Assembly (NCBI RefSeq): GCF_002443255.2
Contig: NW_019211456.1
Span: 23,615,061-23,679,060, forward strand
Length of the DNA: 64,000 nt
Direction: 5' to 3'
Source of the DNA: Varroa destructor
Taxonomy: Eukaryota > Arthropoda > Arachnida > Mesostigmata > Varroidae
The notes under the pieces are model-generated. The model saw only the letters and a program-made list of their open reading frames with translations, was not told the DNA's origin and did not search any database. Below are positions 14,017-25,800 of this stretch, in pieces (the stretch's first letter is position 1; each line of letters starts with the position of its first letter). The position numbers were made by a program, and so were the translations under genes.

Positions 14017-15106
14017 AACAACCCATTGAGACATTCTTCCTTGTTGGCAGTTCGTAAACTTAGTCTCCTCAATCCTCCTCAATACTCTACAAAACATTAC
14101 GATATCATTTTGATTAGAAATCATTATCATTAAGATAAGACTCACTCCAAATACACAATGTCAAGCCACGTTTATATAAAACTTAGTTTATCTTTAAGAG
14201 AGAATTGAAGTTGCAGTACATAGATTGTTTGTTCGGCAAAAGAGTTGAACAAGATTTTGTACTTCGGATCAGCAGTGAATGTATCACGTACCGTGACTGC
14301 CAGCTATTGCAGAAAATAAGCTCACAATTCAAGTCGAGGATAGTTATTCCATTAACAACTGTTCCTATACGCGCAAATAGCAGCGTTCACGTTTCTACAA
14401 AAGCATCGTCGTAGCATTGATGATTCACACTCGAAAAAAAAACAGTGCAGAACTTCAGGTTATAGTTACGTCATTTTTTGCCAATTGCGTCTGTTTTGCA
14501 ATAGGTCCTATCAGATGAAATCAGGTATATTATGCATACGTTTATAATTTGACATATTCCAAAAACAAAATAGACCAGAAATTCTGTACTAATACAATTT
14601 CTTTACAACGACTAGTGCAATAGTTTAACTGCAATTGTGAGAAAAAAAAACGACGATGCCTCAGTTGTATCATTACCACACATATCCCACCTGCTCGAGT
14701 GGGCCTTTGCCTTATATAACGAATCATATTGTACACAACCATCATATAATTGTGCCGGGGTATTGTATGGACTTTTTCGTCGGGATAGATAAAGCCTTCA
14801 TGGTCGCGCCTCTACACGACATTTGAATGATGCACTCGATCCGTTCGATCATTAAGATCACGTCCTGTAGCATTTATAGATTGCTGTTCCGACAGCAACT
14901 TAAGAGATGGGTTGGCCAACTTCTAAATGTAAACCAACTTCAGCGACTATCATTACATTCACGCGCCCAATTAGCGACGGACGTAAGACACCACTGATTG
15001 ACTCTTCACGTGTTCTAATAAGTTCACACAAAAAAAAAACTCGAAACAACTCATTGCGATAGTGGGCCGTGTTCATCCATCGACACAGAGGTGAGTTTGT
15101 CCTCAC

Positions 15107-15214
15107 TTGCGGAGTCAGCGGCAGTGCTGGCATCGTTTCTCGAACCTCAACTTCCAAGAAGCAGATGCGATTCAACAACTTGTTGGCATCGTGGATAGCG
15201 TTAGGTCCTGTTGC
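15107..15214 (-). CDS. Candidate orphan coding exon, unknown protein
   Basis: On the minus strand a 108-bp segment (36 codons, phase 0 at both ends) is bounded by a pyrimidine-rich CCCTAG acceptor and a CAA|GTGAGG donor. The translation contains HDANKLLNRICFLEVEVRE followed by a proline-rich TMPALPLTPQ, which reads like a helix followed by a linker. I do not recognise the family. The open frame continues past the donor to about 14900, so the donor is not forced. No partner exon was found on either side, so this is either one exon of a long minus-strand gene or a chance ORF. Confidence 0.3.
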
Positions 15215-15883
15215 CTAGGGGAGAAAATAGGCATACGTATTGGATACCACTCTCTAGTGCGCGAACTGTGACCCTACGATGAACAGAGAATAATAATCAG
15301 GTTATTTTAGACGGCGCTCCATACAAACGCTAGATAAATTGTATAAATAAAGTGAGTAAATGATAGTGGCTCCCCCTAACTGTTCGGCTTATTGTTATTG
15401 TTTAGTTGATTAAGAAAAGTCACTCATAAAAAGGTGCATTTGGCCAATTTAGAACTTTTTTTAAGCAGGGTAAAAGCAAAGTGTCTCTCTTCAAGGTGCA
15501 GAGTTCCGGTCTTCCGGCAAACATTAAAATTAAGCAAAAACTCGTCTGCGGTCCGCCCAATACGCACGGTATCCACTACGAGATATTAGATTCTACAGAT
15601 ATTTTCACATGAATATGTTGCCAACGTATTATTTGCTCAATTCCCAGCTGGGGATTAATCGTCATTATCATAACCGCTTAATGATTTACTAAATTATATA
15701 TTATTAAACAATATAAAAAGGAACTTAACTATTACATTTTCCAATCACAGAATAATAGGGGCCATTATTAAGAGGCGTGCGAACCGGGGCATATTTGCTG
15801 GGAAATTGAAGTAGATTTTGTACTAAATTACAAATGTTGACTGCTACAATATGAGGTATAAGCCTTGGAGCAGGGCTGTGCAA

Positions 15884-15896
15884 CCCCCCCCCCCCC
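15884..15896. repeat. Poly-C run, 13 bp
   Basis: An uninterrupted cytosine run. Confidence 0.9.
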
Positions 15897-16866
15897 ACCC
15901 AACAAGTGAAATCGTACGAGAAAAGATGCGTTAAAACTCTCATCCTTGGACATGAGCGACGTTTTAACTTAACGCAACTATTCCGGTTCTTTTTTCGAGC
16001 TCGAGATTGGACGCAGCTGATGTCGCAGCCGGGTCAGAATGATAATAGTCCCATTAGTAAACACTATTATTATTAAAATAACTGTAAGCACACTATTTTA
16101 GGAAAATCATTGTATATCGATGGAAGGGATTATTTTTATTATGGACATTTTGTATTAGACACGGTGGGTTCTGCGGCCATTATTCGAGTGAGTGGTAGAG
16201 CCTATTACGACTGTCGCCGATGAACTACACTAAGCAAAGGCGTTCAAACTTCCCCTTTACGCACATTGACACTATCAACTCCAAGATCGAATACTTGGTT
16301 TTGTAGGATCCAGGAAGAATTGCAGGACATGCAAGGCACCGTAAAAAGGATAAAACCCTTTTTCTCTGTTTTTAGATGAGAATCCATCTTCAAGAGATTT
16401 GCTTGCTAATTCGACATGCTTTAAGGTACGTCAAGTCGCTAACCAGATAAAGGATATAATGTAACGATGGAGCTAATTACAGTTCGCCAAAGACAATCGT
16501 TTTGACTAATCGTTCTGGCGACGTATTTGGGAGTTTCGCCTCAATCAATCCACCACTCAAACACTTGGCAGCAACCGCGGCCGCTGCGTTTCTACTGCTT
16601 ACCGTCGGCTACACGTGGACAACAAAGTATGGCAATCCTGGTACCGCCCCAGACTTTGAGTATATTGAACGCCCTAGTCCACTGCACAATATCTCTAGCA
16701 ATACAAATACCTAGTCGCTACGGCTTACTGCGACGTGCCAGCGCATTCGCTGAAATTTATTGACTCCAATATCTGAAATGAACTCCAATATCGTGCTAGC
16801 AAGACGCCAATCACACGATCTAATAAGGAAACTGGAGGAGAAAGGCCATTCCTCGCCGCTGTGGAT

Positions 16867-16890
16867 GGCCTGCCGGCCGGCCTGCCGGCC
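16867..16890. repeat. GC-rich tandem 12-mer (2 copies)
   Basis: The 12-mer GGCCTGCCGGCC occurs twice back to back. It is almost pure G+C inside AT-rich DNA and is itself partly palindromic. Confidence 0.9.
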
Positions 16891-17915
16891 ATGGTAATGG
16901 CAAGCCTTTTGATAGAGTGATCGAGCTTGTTGATGATGTATATTTCTTCAATAACAATGCTCGTTTGTGCTTCAAGAAAAAAACTTTTAAAAATATCACA
17001 ACGAACCACCGAGCCGCAGATCCCGGCTAAGCGTTCCATTTAAATAAATCGGCTGGCAGAATATTTATCCAAAATGGCATCACTGTTCTTATTGTTTTTC
17101 GCACCGAACAAACGGTACAATGCTAGTGAGTTTTCGTCGTGGCACTCGTTTCTCGACGTGCCATTAAATATGCCGATAAAATAGCTGGGCTCCGTGGCAA
17201 ATTGAGAACAGAGCAAACTTAAGTTGGCTTTCACATAGGCCCAATAAGAAAACCAAAATAGAGTGGGTTTCGAGGGAAGTTCACTTAGCTTTGGATTTCT
17301 TGTAAAACAGTAGATTCAAATCACCATTGCCAAATCAAGCCTGGCTCATATTCGCTGTGACATCTTTCAAAAAATGATTTGCTACCATACCGCAGTTAAA
17401 TATTACAATGGTCTTACGTAACATCTTCTGATTATGGCTAATTTCATAAATTAATTTTTATTACTCAACGTGAGTCGTCGCTACAGTTTGATTCTTGATT
17501 TGAGCCTAAACAGGCTCATGGACTTGGAGTAGTCCTGTTTATCAAAATACGTAACAAATATTGCATGAAATAAACTCAGACGTCAAGAAGAGTATAGACC
17601 ATCATTAGAAACCGTCGCGGCTCTGTACCTTGGAAAGATAAGGGAGAAAATTAGCTAGTAGCGATTTATCATTGCTTCGACCCGTGTCGACGAATGCTGG
17701 GTCCTTTAAGCTAAAATTGAAGCAAATATTTTTGTTTTTTTAAGTAATAATACTAAATCAGATACGGGCCATTCTCAGCGATCGGGCGATCAGTGGCTTT
17801 CTGTCATCTTTCTTGTAACACGCTAAACCTATCACTGTAGAACTTCCGGGCGACGAATAGTGGCAAGTGCTTTCTGTATTCCTCCACTGAACTTAAATTA
17901 ACACCATTAAAGAAG

Positions 17916-17965
17916 TTCTGCGGGTCTTCGCAGAAACAAACAACCAGATCTTGCGCCATCTGGTT
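17916..17965. repeat. Two adjacent short hairpins
   Basis: Arms TTCTGCG/CGCAGAA (17916-17922 and 17929-17935) are followed 6 bp later by arms AACCAGAT/ATCTGGTT (17942-17949 and 17958-17965). Both are perfect with 6-8 nt loops. No T-run follows and no gene ends here. Confidence 0.8.
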
Positions 17966-18964
17966 ATCTAGACTATATGGCAAATGGGCAAAATTTTCCG
18001 ACCAAAATATGTACCGAGTGACTAAAAATATACGTGGTCTGGCATTGCCATAATAAAATAGGACGCCTTCCCTGATTACGAGTTGGCGTTCATTTTTTTC
18101 AATGTCTTGTTGTTGACAGTTGAAATCTGAATCAACCCTTTGCCACGCGCTAGCAGCCTACAGTGCACGTTTCCTTTCTAATCTCATTAAACGCATAGCA
18201 TCACCTTCCCTCTTGTCGGCCTAAACCTTTCCACAGTTGTGAACCACATTCATTTTTTTTTTCAATTTTTACATTATCATTAAATATGGTCCACTTTTTA
18301 TAACTCGTTTTAAAACTGGCCTGATTTCGATTCGCTCCGTTTCAATAAAATTTTGTATATGTATATTATTTTGCGTCAATTTGTGCCCCAGCCAAATACT
18401 GAGTGTTTTTTTTACGGCTAGCTTTACATTACAAACATTATAAAACCGTTTGGTGGTGGATATTTAGTCCTTAGTGATATCATAGCTACTCACGTGCCAG
18501 TCTTGACCTCGTTCATTTCTTTTGCATTTAGCCCGACCACTACGTGGAGTGTTTTTTTACATAGAACTTTCCAAAATGAAGCATCTTCTCGGACCGTTTC
18601 TTGCGACATCGCATATTGACTGTGGACAGCATAACGTTTTTTTATGGGTCTGGGCAGCAGTATTTGTGATTTCGAGTGACGCCAACTCAGCGTGACTCAT
18701 GTTACGTGACTAAAGCCATCTAGCCAAAAAAGCAGTCAATATTTTTTCCATAACTCCATATTTACATTTTAGTATCTGTGTCTTTCAGCTATTCAGTGAA
18801 AGATAGTTGTTTATGTTTGCAGTTATCTAAAAACCTCTTTACCGACCCGTTAGTCCTCTAATATCTACCCGGTCTAGTCACTGTAGATTATTTCGGCATT
18901 ACGCCATTTCTTTCTGAATTCGTCTCAATCAAATCATAGATACCGCGTAAGAAACACCTGCTGC

Positions 18965-18985
18965 ATATATATATATATATATATA
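18965..18985. repeat. AT microsatellite
   Basis: About 21 bp of alternating A and T. Confidence 0.9.
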
Positions 18986-19183
18986 GGAGCTCCATTCGAT
19001 GCAAAATACGTCATACCGTACGAATGACACATCTAGTTAATGGACGAGGTTGAGTTTAGAGTTCCCCATAGAACTTAAAAGGGCCCCGCTCACTTTGGAG
19101 GTAACGTTTGTGGACGTTGCCATGACAGCACGCAGTATCGGCTGCTGCTGAGAGTAAGTAAAATGGGCGTAGGTGACGGTCGT

Positions 19184-19310
19184 CTAAGCTGTTTTGATTA
19201 GGCCCTCCGGGTCAACAGACACCGGTGTCCCGTATAGTTCCTGCTGGAAGCTCTGTTGTTGGTGTGGTCCCGTCGTCAATGCAGGAGCGGGCGAGTATCC
19301 CTCGACATAT
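19184..19310 (-). CDS. Candidate terminal exon, unknown Gln/Pro-rich protein
   Basis: A 127-bp minus-strand open segment starts after a GGTAG acceptor-like site and ends at a TAG stop (19184-19186). It reads YVEGYSPAPALTTG, then a glutamine-rich PHQQQSFQQELYGTPVSV, then DPEGLIKTA. This resembles the low-complexity tail of a nuclear or RNA-binding protein. A plus-strand frame is also open through the same GC-rich patch, and the polypyrimidine tract before the acceptor is weak. Coding status is therefore uncertain and no upstream exon was identified. Confidence 0.25.
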
Positions 19311-19731
19311 CTACCGTGGAGTATAAATGCTATAGTCTATGCACATAAACAAATCGTACCATTCTAATAACTCGTAAAAAATACCCGCTGCGGACGAAGA
19401 CGCTCACTTGCTCAGCAAATATCAGAAGGCTGTCTATATGCTCGTGTTTTGTACTATAAAATAATCAGCTATATCACCAGCTTTGGACCATTGTTTAGAC
19501 TTTTGCTTCGAAAGCCCCTTCACGAAACTGGAGCGATGCCTACCGTCATAGTCTATAGCTGCCTAACTGTTAATTTTTCTATTGAAATCAAAACGAAATT
19601 TACGCTAATGGCGTCGGAGGAATCAGCAGCGGTTCTTGCGTAGGCTTGTTATCCAAAGGTCTACAAAATCTGCTTGAATTAATGTGATCGATGTTCGATG
19701 TATATAGCTTCACAGTGTCTCATCTTCACAG

Positions 19732-19882
19732 TGTGGAAGAACCACATTTTGATTCGCAATAAAGATGAGGAGAATTTGAAAGTTGTACGGGATTACCAGG
19801 ATGTACAAACCATCAAACGATATTTTGGCAATGGTGAAATTAAAAACTTGTTGTCAAACCCTCTGCTGGTGGTCCTTGTTAG
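19732..19882 (+). CDS. Candidate internal exon, unknown protein
   Basis: A segment after a CTTCACAG acceptor and before an AG|GTAATA donor reads WKNHILIRNKDEENLKVV, then RDYQDVQTIKRYFGNGE, then IKNLLSNPLLVVLVR. The mix of charged and hydrophobic residues is protein-like. Phase is 1 in and 2 out. The outgoing phase would fit the WDR60 exon at 22861, but the content does not resemble the known N-terminus of that family, so I do not assign it there. It may be an exon of another gene or a transposon relic. Confidence 0.3.
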
Positions 19883-21345
19883 GTAATATCGAGCCTTAAT
19901 CAAATAGCTTTTGACTACTGCTAAACTATAGAAGCCATGTATCTTGTTTTAAGTAATTGATGACTTCGTATTTATACTCAATGGATTTAATGGTGTATTG
20001 ATGCACGACATATTTGGATTAGAGAGAGCCTGAATCTTCTTTTTCTAGCCAAATTTCTGGCCGATTCACGCTAGTGAAGTGTATCTCGACAGCCTGAATG
20101 ACAAGCGTGTCCAGTATATGTCAGATAACATAATACGATAACGGCGAGATCGATAATTCCGTTGATCAGAGTGCCATGTAGAGCTCTATGAGGAACAAGT
20201 TAGGCAGTTTCCTCACAGCAGCTTCCCAATGTTATATACTGTATTCATAATAAGTGAGTAAAAGTATATTGAAATTTTGCTTAATTTCAACGCCAGCCTT
20301 TTCAGAGGACTATGCTATTTTGGTTGTTACTGTCCGACGTTTGTTTGAGCCAAGTATTATTACTATATGTTGCTATTATACATATAACTTTGTTGTGTCT
20401 CGATGAAGCGCATCGATCGCAAAAGCCTCTATGGTGACAACTAAAAATTAAGCGTCACTTGGTCTCTACTACTCAATTGTTGGTCACAGGTATTTTTTAA
20501 TTCATTGCTGGAAAAATGAAAAGTATTAGACCTCAAATAGTGTTTGAGTTCCACATTGAGTCAACTTCGAGGACCGATGTGTATATTTGAATTGAGTCGC
20601 ACTCGGGCTTGTCTAAAATTTTTCCTTATCGCGTGTGTAGTTTGTAGTCATATGTCGGTATTTCTCGGTTTTCACAAATCATACATACAACTGAGGACAC
20701 CATGGTAGAAAAGTCTCCTTGAAATACGTATCTATAAAATCTCCCACAGTCAATGCGTGATTATAACACTATTGTTATTTTATTGCAGTACCCCGCCAGC
20801 AACGCGGCAGATATAACAAAAGAAAGAAGTGACTATGTTAGGTTTTCCCTAAACGTTTTGACTATGTACGTTCAGCCAGTGGTATCTATAGATAACTATA
20901 TAATGTTGAGCTTAGCATTGCCTTTTGTGCTCCTAGCTCATCCAATTGGTGTACTTGTGTTGAAAAATTAGTATCAATGGCGTCCGGATACGCGGAGCTC
21001 GATTAATGCTCATGGACGTTCCGGCCTAACGGTGCGCGATCGGAATAGGATTATTATGCCAAACCATTCTTCCTAGTCCTATTATTAACTACGTAAGCTT
21101 ACTTCTATCTATGTACAACATCCTGCATCCTATTCATGGCGTTCTCTGTTCGAAAGACTAGCACAGATATTTATAAAGTCCACGAGCCAAAAACGTCCTT
21201 TGTAGCTTTTCAGCCTAGTGAATCTCATAGGCAGCTATTTGTAACTATCAATATCAACTGTTTCCGTGCCTTCTAAGGTATAATACTCTTGATGGTTCAA
21301 TCTTTTGGTGTAGTCTAACGCTTGTAATGTGTTGACTATCTACAG
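19883..21345. other. No gene identified
   Basis: No recognised exon. A short open segment around 20789-20836 after a TATTGCAG acceptor reads YPASNAADITKERSDY before a GTTAGG donor. It is too short to assign. Confidence 0.5.
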
Positions 21346-21498
21346 GCGCTCGCACCGTGGGGCACAGTTGAAGAGGTGCGCTTAAATAAGCGTAGTGACC
21401 GAAAGGCAAAAGAAGCCGTCGACAAGCAGGATGGCCTTAAGACGAAAGATGAGACTCGAACGATGCGTGCCGAGAAAAAAAGGAACAGCACAGAGTTA
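21346..21498 (+). CDS. Probable upstream exon of the WDR60 gene
   Basis: After a CTATCTACAG acceptor, an open frame reads ALAPWGTVEEVRLNKRSDRK followed by a Lys/Arg/Glu/Asp-rich stretch ending EKKRNSTEL. Possible donors are at 21499 (GTATGG, phase 0) and 21504 (GTGTCG, phase 2). Use of the second would join in frame to the exon at 22861. A highly charged, disordered N-terminus is typical of WDR60 orthologues, which is the main reason for linking it. The true first exon with the start codon was not found. Confidence 0.4.
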
Positions 21499-21736
21499 GT
21501 ATGGTGTCGAAACGGCCTCCATTTTGTACTGGTTTACTTAGTCTCTTAGGTAGTAATAGGGGCATTAAAAGAAAGTACGTGTTAAACGATATGAATAAGA
21601 TAAACAAGGGAAGCGCACAACAATATTCGAGCCTTTAAAAAGTTGTAGGTACACACTTCGCGCTGATGTGAAGATATACACTCAACTGGAAAACAATCCC
21701 AAGGAGGGTTGACAATAACGATGAGCATTGCCGGAA

Positions 21737-21759
21737 CTATATATATATATATATATATA
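21737..21759. repeat. AT microsatellite
   Basis: About 23 bp of alternating T and A, possibly in a 5' intron of the WDR60 gene. Confidence 0.9.
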
Positions 21760-22860
21760 GTTACTAAGGAAACTCCAGTATATCTTCATGGCAAAGCCGT
21801 ATTTATATATACACAATTGCGATATTATCTGAAACACCAGATCGTTCAGTATGGAACGTGGCATGGTGGAAACGCAGAAATCTGTGGTATAAGAGGTTAC
21901 GAAATTTCCAAATGTCATTTCGGCATCATGTTAAAATTGTAGTAATTTTCAGACTAAAAAAAATGTTCATACCATGAAAAAATGGCAATTAGTACTGACA
22001 AGCATGGTGGAATACAAAGAGCCTTCGATTGTACCCCTTGCATTTTTACTACCGTCATCCTTGTTGTGTATTATCGATCGTTGTAGAGCAGCAGAAATGA
22101 TTTATTTCCGTTCATTAATCTTGGCTGCTTAATGCGGAGTTCCTTCAACCGGTAAATTAGGACTTATTTAATGCACTTAATCACCGATAAAATTTTACAG
22201 CTATATATTCGTTTCGAGAAGACACGTCGTCAATTTGGGGGCATCCATCCACTGACTGGCCTCTACGATTTTCGTTTTTCATCGTAAGTTACAGTTCGAT
22301 GGTAGAATGGGTCACTGCCGTAACGCGAGAACAAAGAGGATTAAGTGTCTTCACGTCTCTATTTTTGGATAGTTTCTCAAATTAATTTTCTTTATCTCAT
22401 CAATTCAACCCAGATAAACAACTATGATATTTTCATACACGAATGCTAACGCGCTTTGAGATAAACCGGCTTTCACCACAGCCCTCAGCTAGTCCTTCTT
22501 CACGAGTTCACAATTTCCCTACTCGAATTTTTTAAACTAATAGTTCACGTAGTAAAATCTTCAACGAACGCAAAGCTTCTACGCTGAGCTTGCTTGGCCG
22601 TTATAATTTCTAGATGGAGCTCACAAGCGCCGAATGGTTGGTTCCCCACCATCAGCCTGCTGCAAGTCTGAGTGACGATAATGGGAAACACGGCCTCAGA
22701 TTGTAAAAAGTACAAATATATCCTCAATACATACAAACAAACAAAGTATCATGAGGTGTCGAACCATATAAAATAGAAGTATCGAAACATGTGAGGTTAA
22801 TGTTTGTTACGTTTTATTCTAAACCTGTTATAACAAAGCTTCTTTAATTTTCTTATTTAG

Positions 22861-25800
22861 GTCGAAGAGCAAATTATCTTCAAGTAAAACAGGTACAAGC
22901 GTGCCGGCTGCATCGAAGATCTACTCAAGTGGTAGTAGTTTTCTTCTAAAATTCGCAAATTAAACTGTTCTGTTTACGCCGTATTTATGCAAAAATAAAA
23001 AAAAAGCTAGTCGCAGATATCGTGTAGATAAATGTGCACTACTAGAAGATTTTTTGTTACCTTTACAAATGCTTAGGTTTATGTAGTGCGGTTTTCAGTT
23101 TAGTACAGTCTTGTTTCATAATAATGATTTCGGTTTCTCTCTATGCATGCATGTTGGGATGTAGAGTACCGTTGATATGCGTATGCTCAGAAGATATGGC
23201 ATGCTTCTGTCGGAGGTCTCACTATCGATGCTTTTCGTGTGCTAGCCGCTAGTACCAAGTTCATTCCTTACCATGATCATTCGTTTTAAACGATCGCAAA
23301 GAGAGATTAATGCTAAAAGTCTAAATACTATTACAATTACACTTTTAAACACTACAAAAAAACAGAATCAGGATCTAATGATAACCTGGTTCGTCCACCT
23401 TGTCTCCCTAAAAGGTAAAATGAGAAATTCGAATTCGATAAATCAAAGTAGCAGAACGTCGCTAACAGGCAAAAGTTCAACAAGTTCCCATGGCACTACA
23501 GCGAAATCGGGTGCTACCAATGCTCTAAAAAGCTCAGACAGCGTACTTAAAGAAAGTGACCTACTGAAAAATGGGATAAGGAAGTTCAAGGAGGCCACAG
23601 ATAAGAACAATGATGTTAAACAGCGACACAAGGAGGTATGTATTTAAAAATGATTCCTCTCACACATGAACTTATGAGTTAGAGAAAACTTCTGTCTTCA
23701 TCGGCAATAGCTTTCATCCGTTCTAGCATGAGTGTTGACCAAATGATTGTTTATAGCCGTTGACGTGCAGTCTTTTTAGGATAGCGCCTAAACATTGACA
23801 GCTCGGACATTGGAATCGATAATAGTATAATGTACTATAAAGGTTAAAATGGTGTTAGGTATTAACGGTCATTAGAGGACCGACCTTGTTTTATGAGATA
23901 GATACGATTTGGGCTCACTTAGAGTTTTGCGGCTGTCCCATTAATGTGATTTCCCTATGAGATAGTTAACAATTACTTTTTTCATGGCCATTTGCAAACG
24001 GACGATAATGCTTTCCTTTCTACTGACTAATCAAGCAGAATAAATTTAATCAAACTTGTGGATCTTGAATTATGAGCAAAAAGTAAGCGATCGACAAGAC
24101 AAGATATTAAATTTGCTTGCTAAATGCTAAATATAACCTTTGTTTTAGACAAGGGAACATGGCAACAAAGAAAAATACGGGCAGTCTTCGTCGGCTGCTA
24201 GGAATTCATCAGCCAACGTACGCAATAACATATCGGTAAGAAAAGATCAATGAGAGTGGATTTACTCGTTTTTAATTTGTCTTTTTAAAGCAGAACACCT
24301 ATCGAAGAAACACTCGACCAAAAACAATTTTGGGACTGTTCGAAAGAAAAGACAGAAGCCAATGAAATCAAATTATTTACAAAATTGAAACTGTTTTGTA
24401 CGACATCAGTATGATACAAGGTATCGGTATTACGATGCATAAGTCTGAAAAGGAGCCCGGTTTAGCAAATCCCGTTGTGGCCGAAAATCATGCACCTTAG
24501 TAAAAAATATTCTTATGTCTATAGTGAAAAGTATGGATATACTTGAGTCAGTATAACTCGTATAAAATGGACGAGGTACGACATCTGGTAGGCACGTTGT
24601 TTACCAGGATAGCTTTCCGTTTCATTTAGAATGAAAAAGTCAAGCCAAAGGTGCAAGAGAGCCGTAACGGTAAGGCCGTTACTCAAAATGCAGAAAAAAG
24701 ACCAGGAACGTCTGGAAAATCTCGCCGAGGAAGCACAGCAACCCATGAGAGCTTCTCCCCTACTTCAGCCAACCGAAATTCAGATTCCGACAACCGAAAA
24801 GCCGTGAGTGACAACCTTTCGCGTCTATACATCTGTAAAAACCTTCATTGAAGTTGCTCATAATATTCCAATAAGATTGTCACCGACAAGCGTATTAGCC
24901 TGGGAACAAGCCATAACTAGAACACGGCCAGATCTTGTTTGCGCTCTGTTAATTCCGTTTTTCTTTGATTACGCTCTTTCGGCCGGCACTTGTAGGAGGC
25001 CAGACTTACAAACAGCCTAGAGCGCAGTAGTAAAACTAGCACGTCGGATCGTTCAAAAACCTCGCAGAAGAGCGAACTTGGCCGAGCTTACGGTGAAGCG
25101 TCAGCAAATCGAAGGAGCACTGGATCATACGGCTACGATAACGGTGTTTCGCTACCTAATAAAGGCGTTGAAAAAACTGGCAATACCACGGAAAACGTAT
25201 ATTTCATTATAACATATGTAGTTAGTATAAAGATATAATTATAAACATCAGAAAAGTGTCGCTGGACAACGGAGAAACATTTAAATGGCTTCATTTTATC
25301 TATTACTATGGGTCATTTTAAAACTCGTACACAGTGTGATATAAAAATTCAACATGCAGGTTCCTTTGCCTGGTACATGTCATAGATTATGTTTGGTTAT
25401 AAGCACCGTGTGCTTCCTATGAAGACTAAATTATTGGCATTTGATGGCACGTAATTTCACTGACTAAAAGCAAGCGCGTAGTGTAATAGATTCTGTCAAA
25501 CTTTATTTCAAGCTCGTTAACGGATATGACGGGCTGACTCCTGGTGGAGAACGGGTTGGATCGGGCCGATACTCCCGCAGCAATTCAGGTTCCGAGGCAG
25601 AAAACTACTCGGACGACTTTAGCAGTTATGGTTCCGATTTCGAGTCGGATGAAAACGGAGAAGGTACAGTGACAACCAGTAATTCTAATGAGGAGATCGG
25701 TAAGAAAATGTCGCATCGATCTTTCTTATTCTGAACGAAACTCAAGTAAAAATAAGAAATATTTACAGATGTTCATTAAAGTAAACAGACAATAAAGCGT

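Larger units (their letters stand above)
1..15106. other. Gene-poor region, no gene identified
   Basis: I find no recognisable protein family, RNA gene or convincing chain of exons here. Several ATG-started ORFs of 60-112 codons exist (for example 728-1060 minus, 5280-5546 plus, 11570-11833 minus, 12813-13085 minus). They have no recognisable domain, and their composition is close to that of the surrounding DNA. The region does contain mononucleotide C and G runs (2891-2902, 6219-6229), an AT microsatellite near 7.0 kb, a CT tract at 13.2 kb and a long palindrome at 14.0 kb, listed separately. It could be intergenic, or a large intron of a gene extending outside the window. Confidence 0.5.
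15215..19183. other. No gene identified
   Basis: No recognised coding exon. It contains a poly-C run (15884-15896), a GC-rich tandem 12-mer (16867-16890), two small hairpins near 17.9 kb and an AT microsatellite (18965-18985). An ORF at 16502-16714 (plus) has an alanine/leucine-rich hydrophobic stretch, LAATAAAAFLLLTVGYTW, that could be a membrane segment. It lacks any family match or splice context I trust. Confidence 0.5.

Noticed and set aside
16502..16714. ORF with hydrophobic Ala/Leu-rich stretch
   Set aside because: Possible membrane segment, but a second frame is equally open, there are no splice partners and no homology is recognised.
23273..23419. ATG at 23273 as WDR60 start
   Set aside because: The 49 residues before the ATG at 23420 are unlike the family, and an in-phase splice acceptor at 23414 joins the upstream Ser/Lys-rich exon instead.
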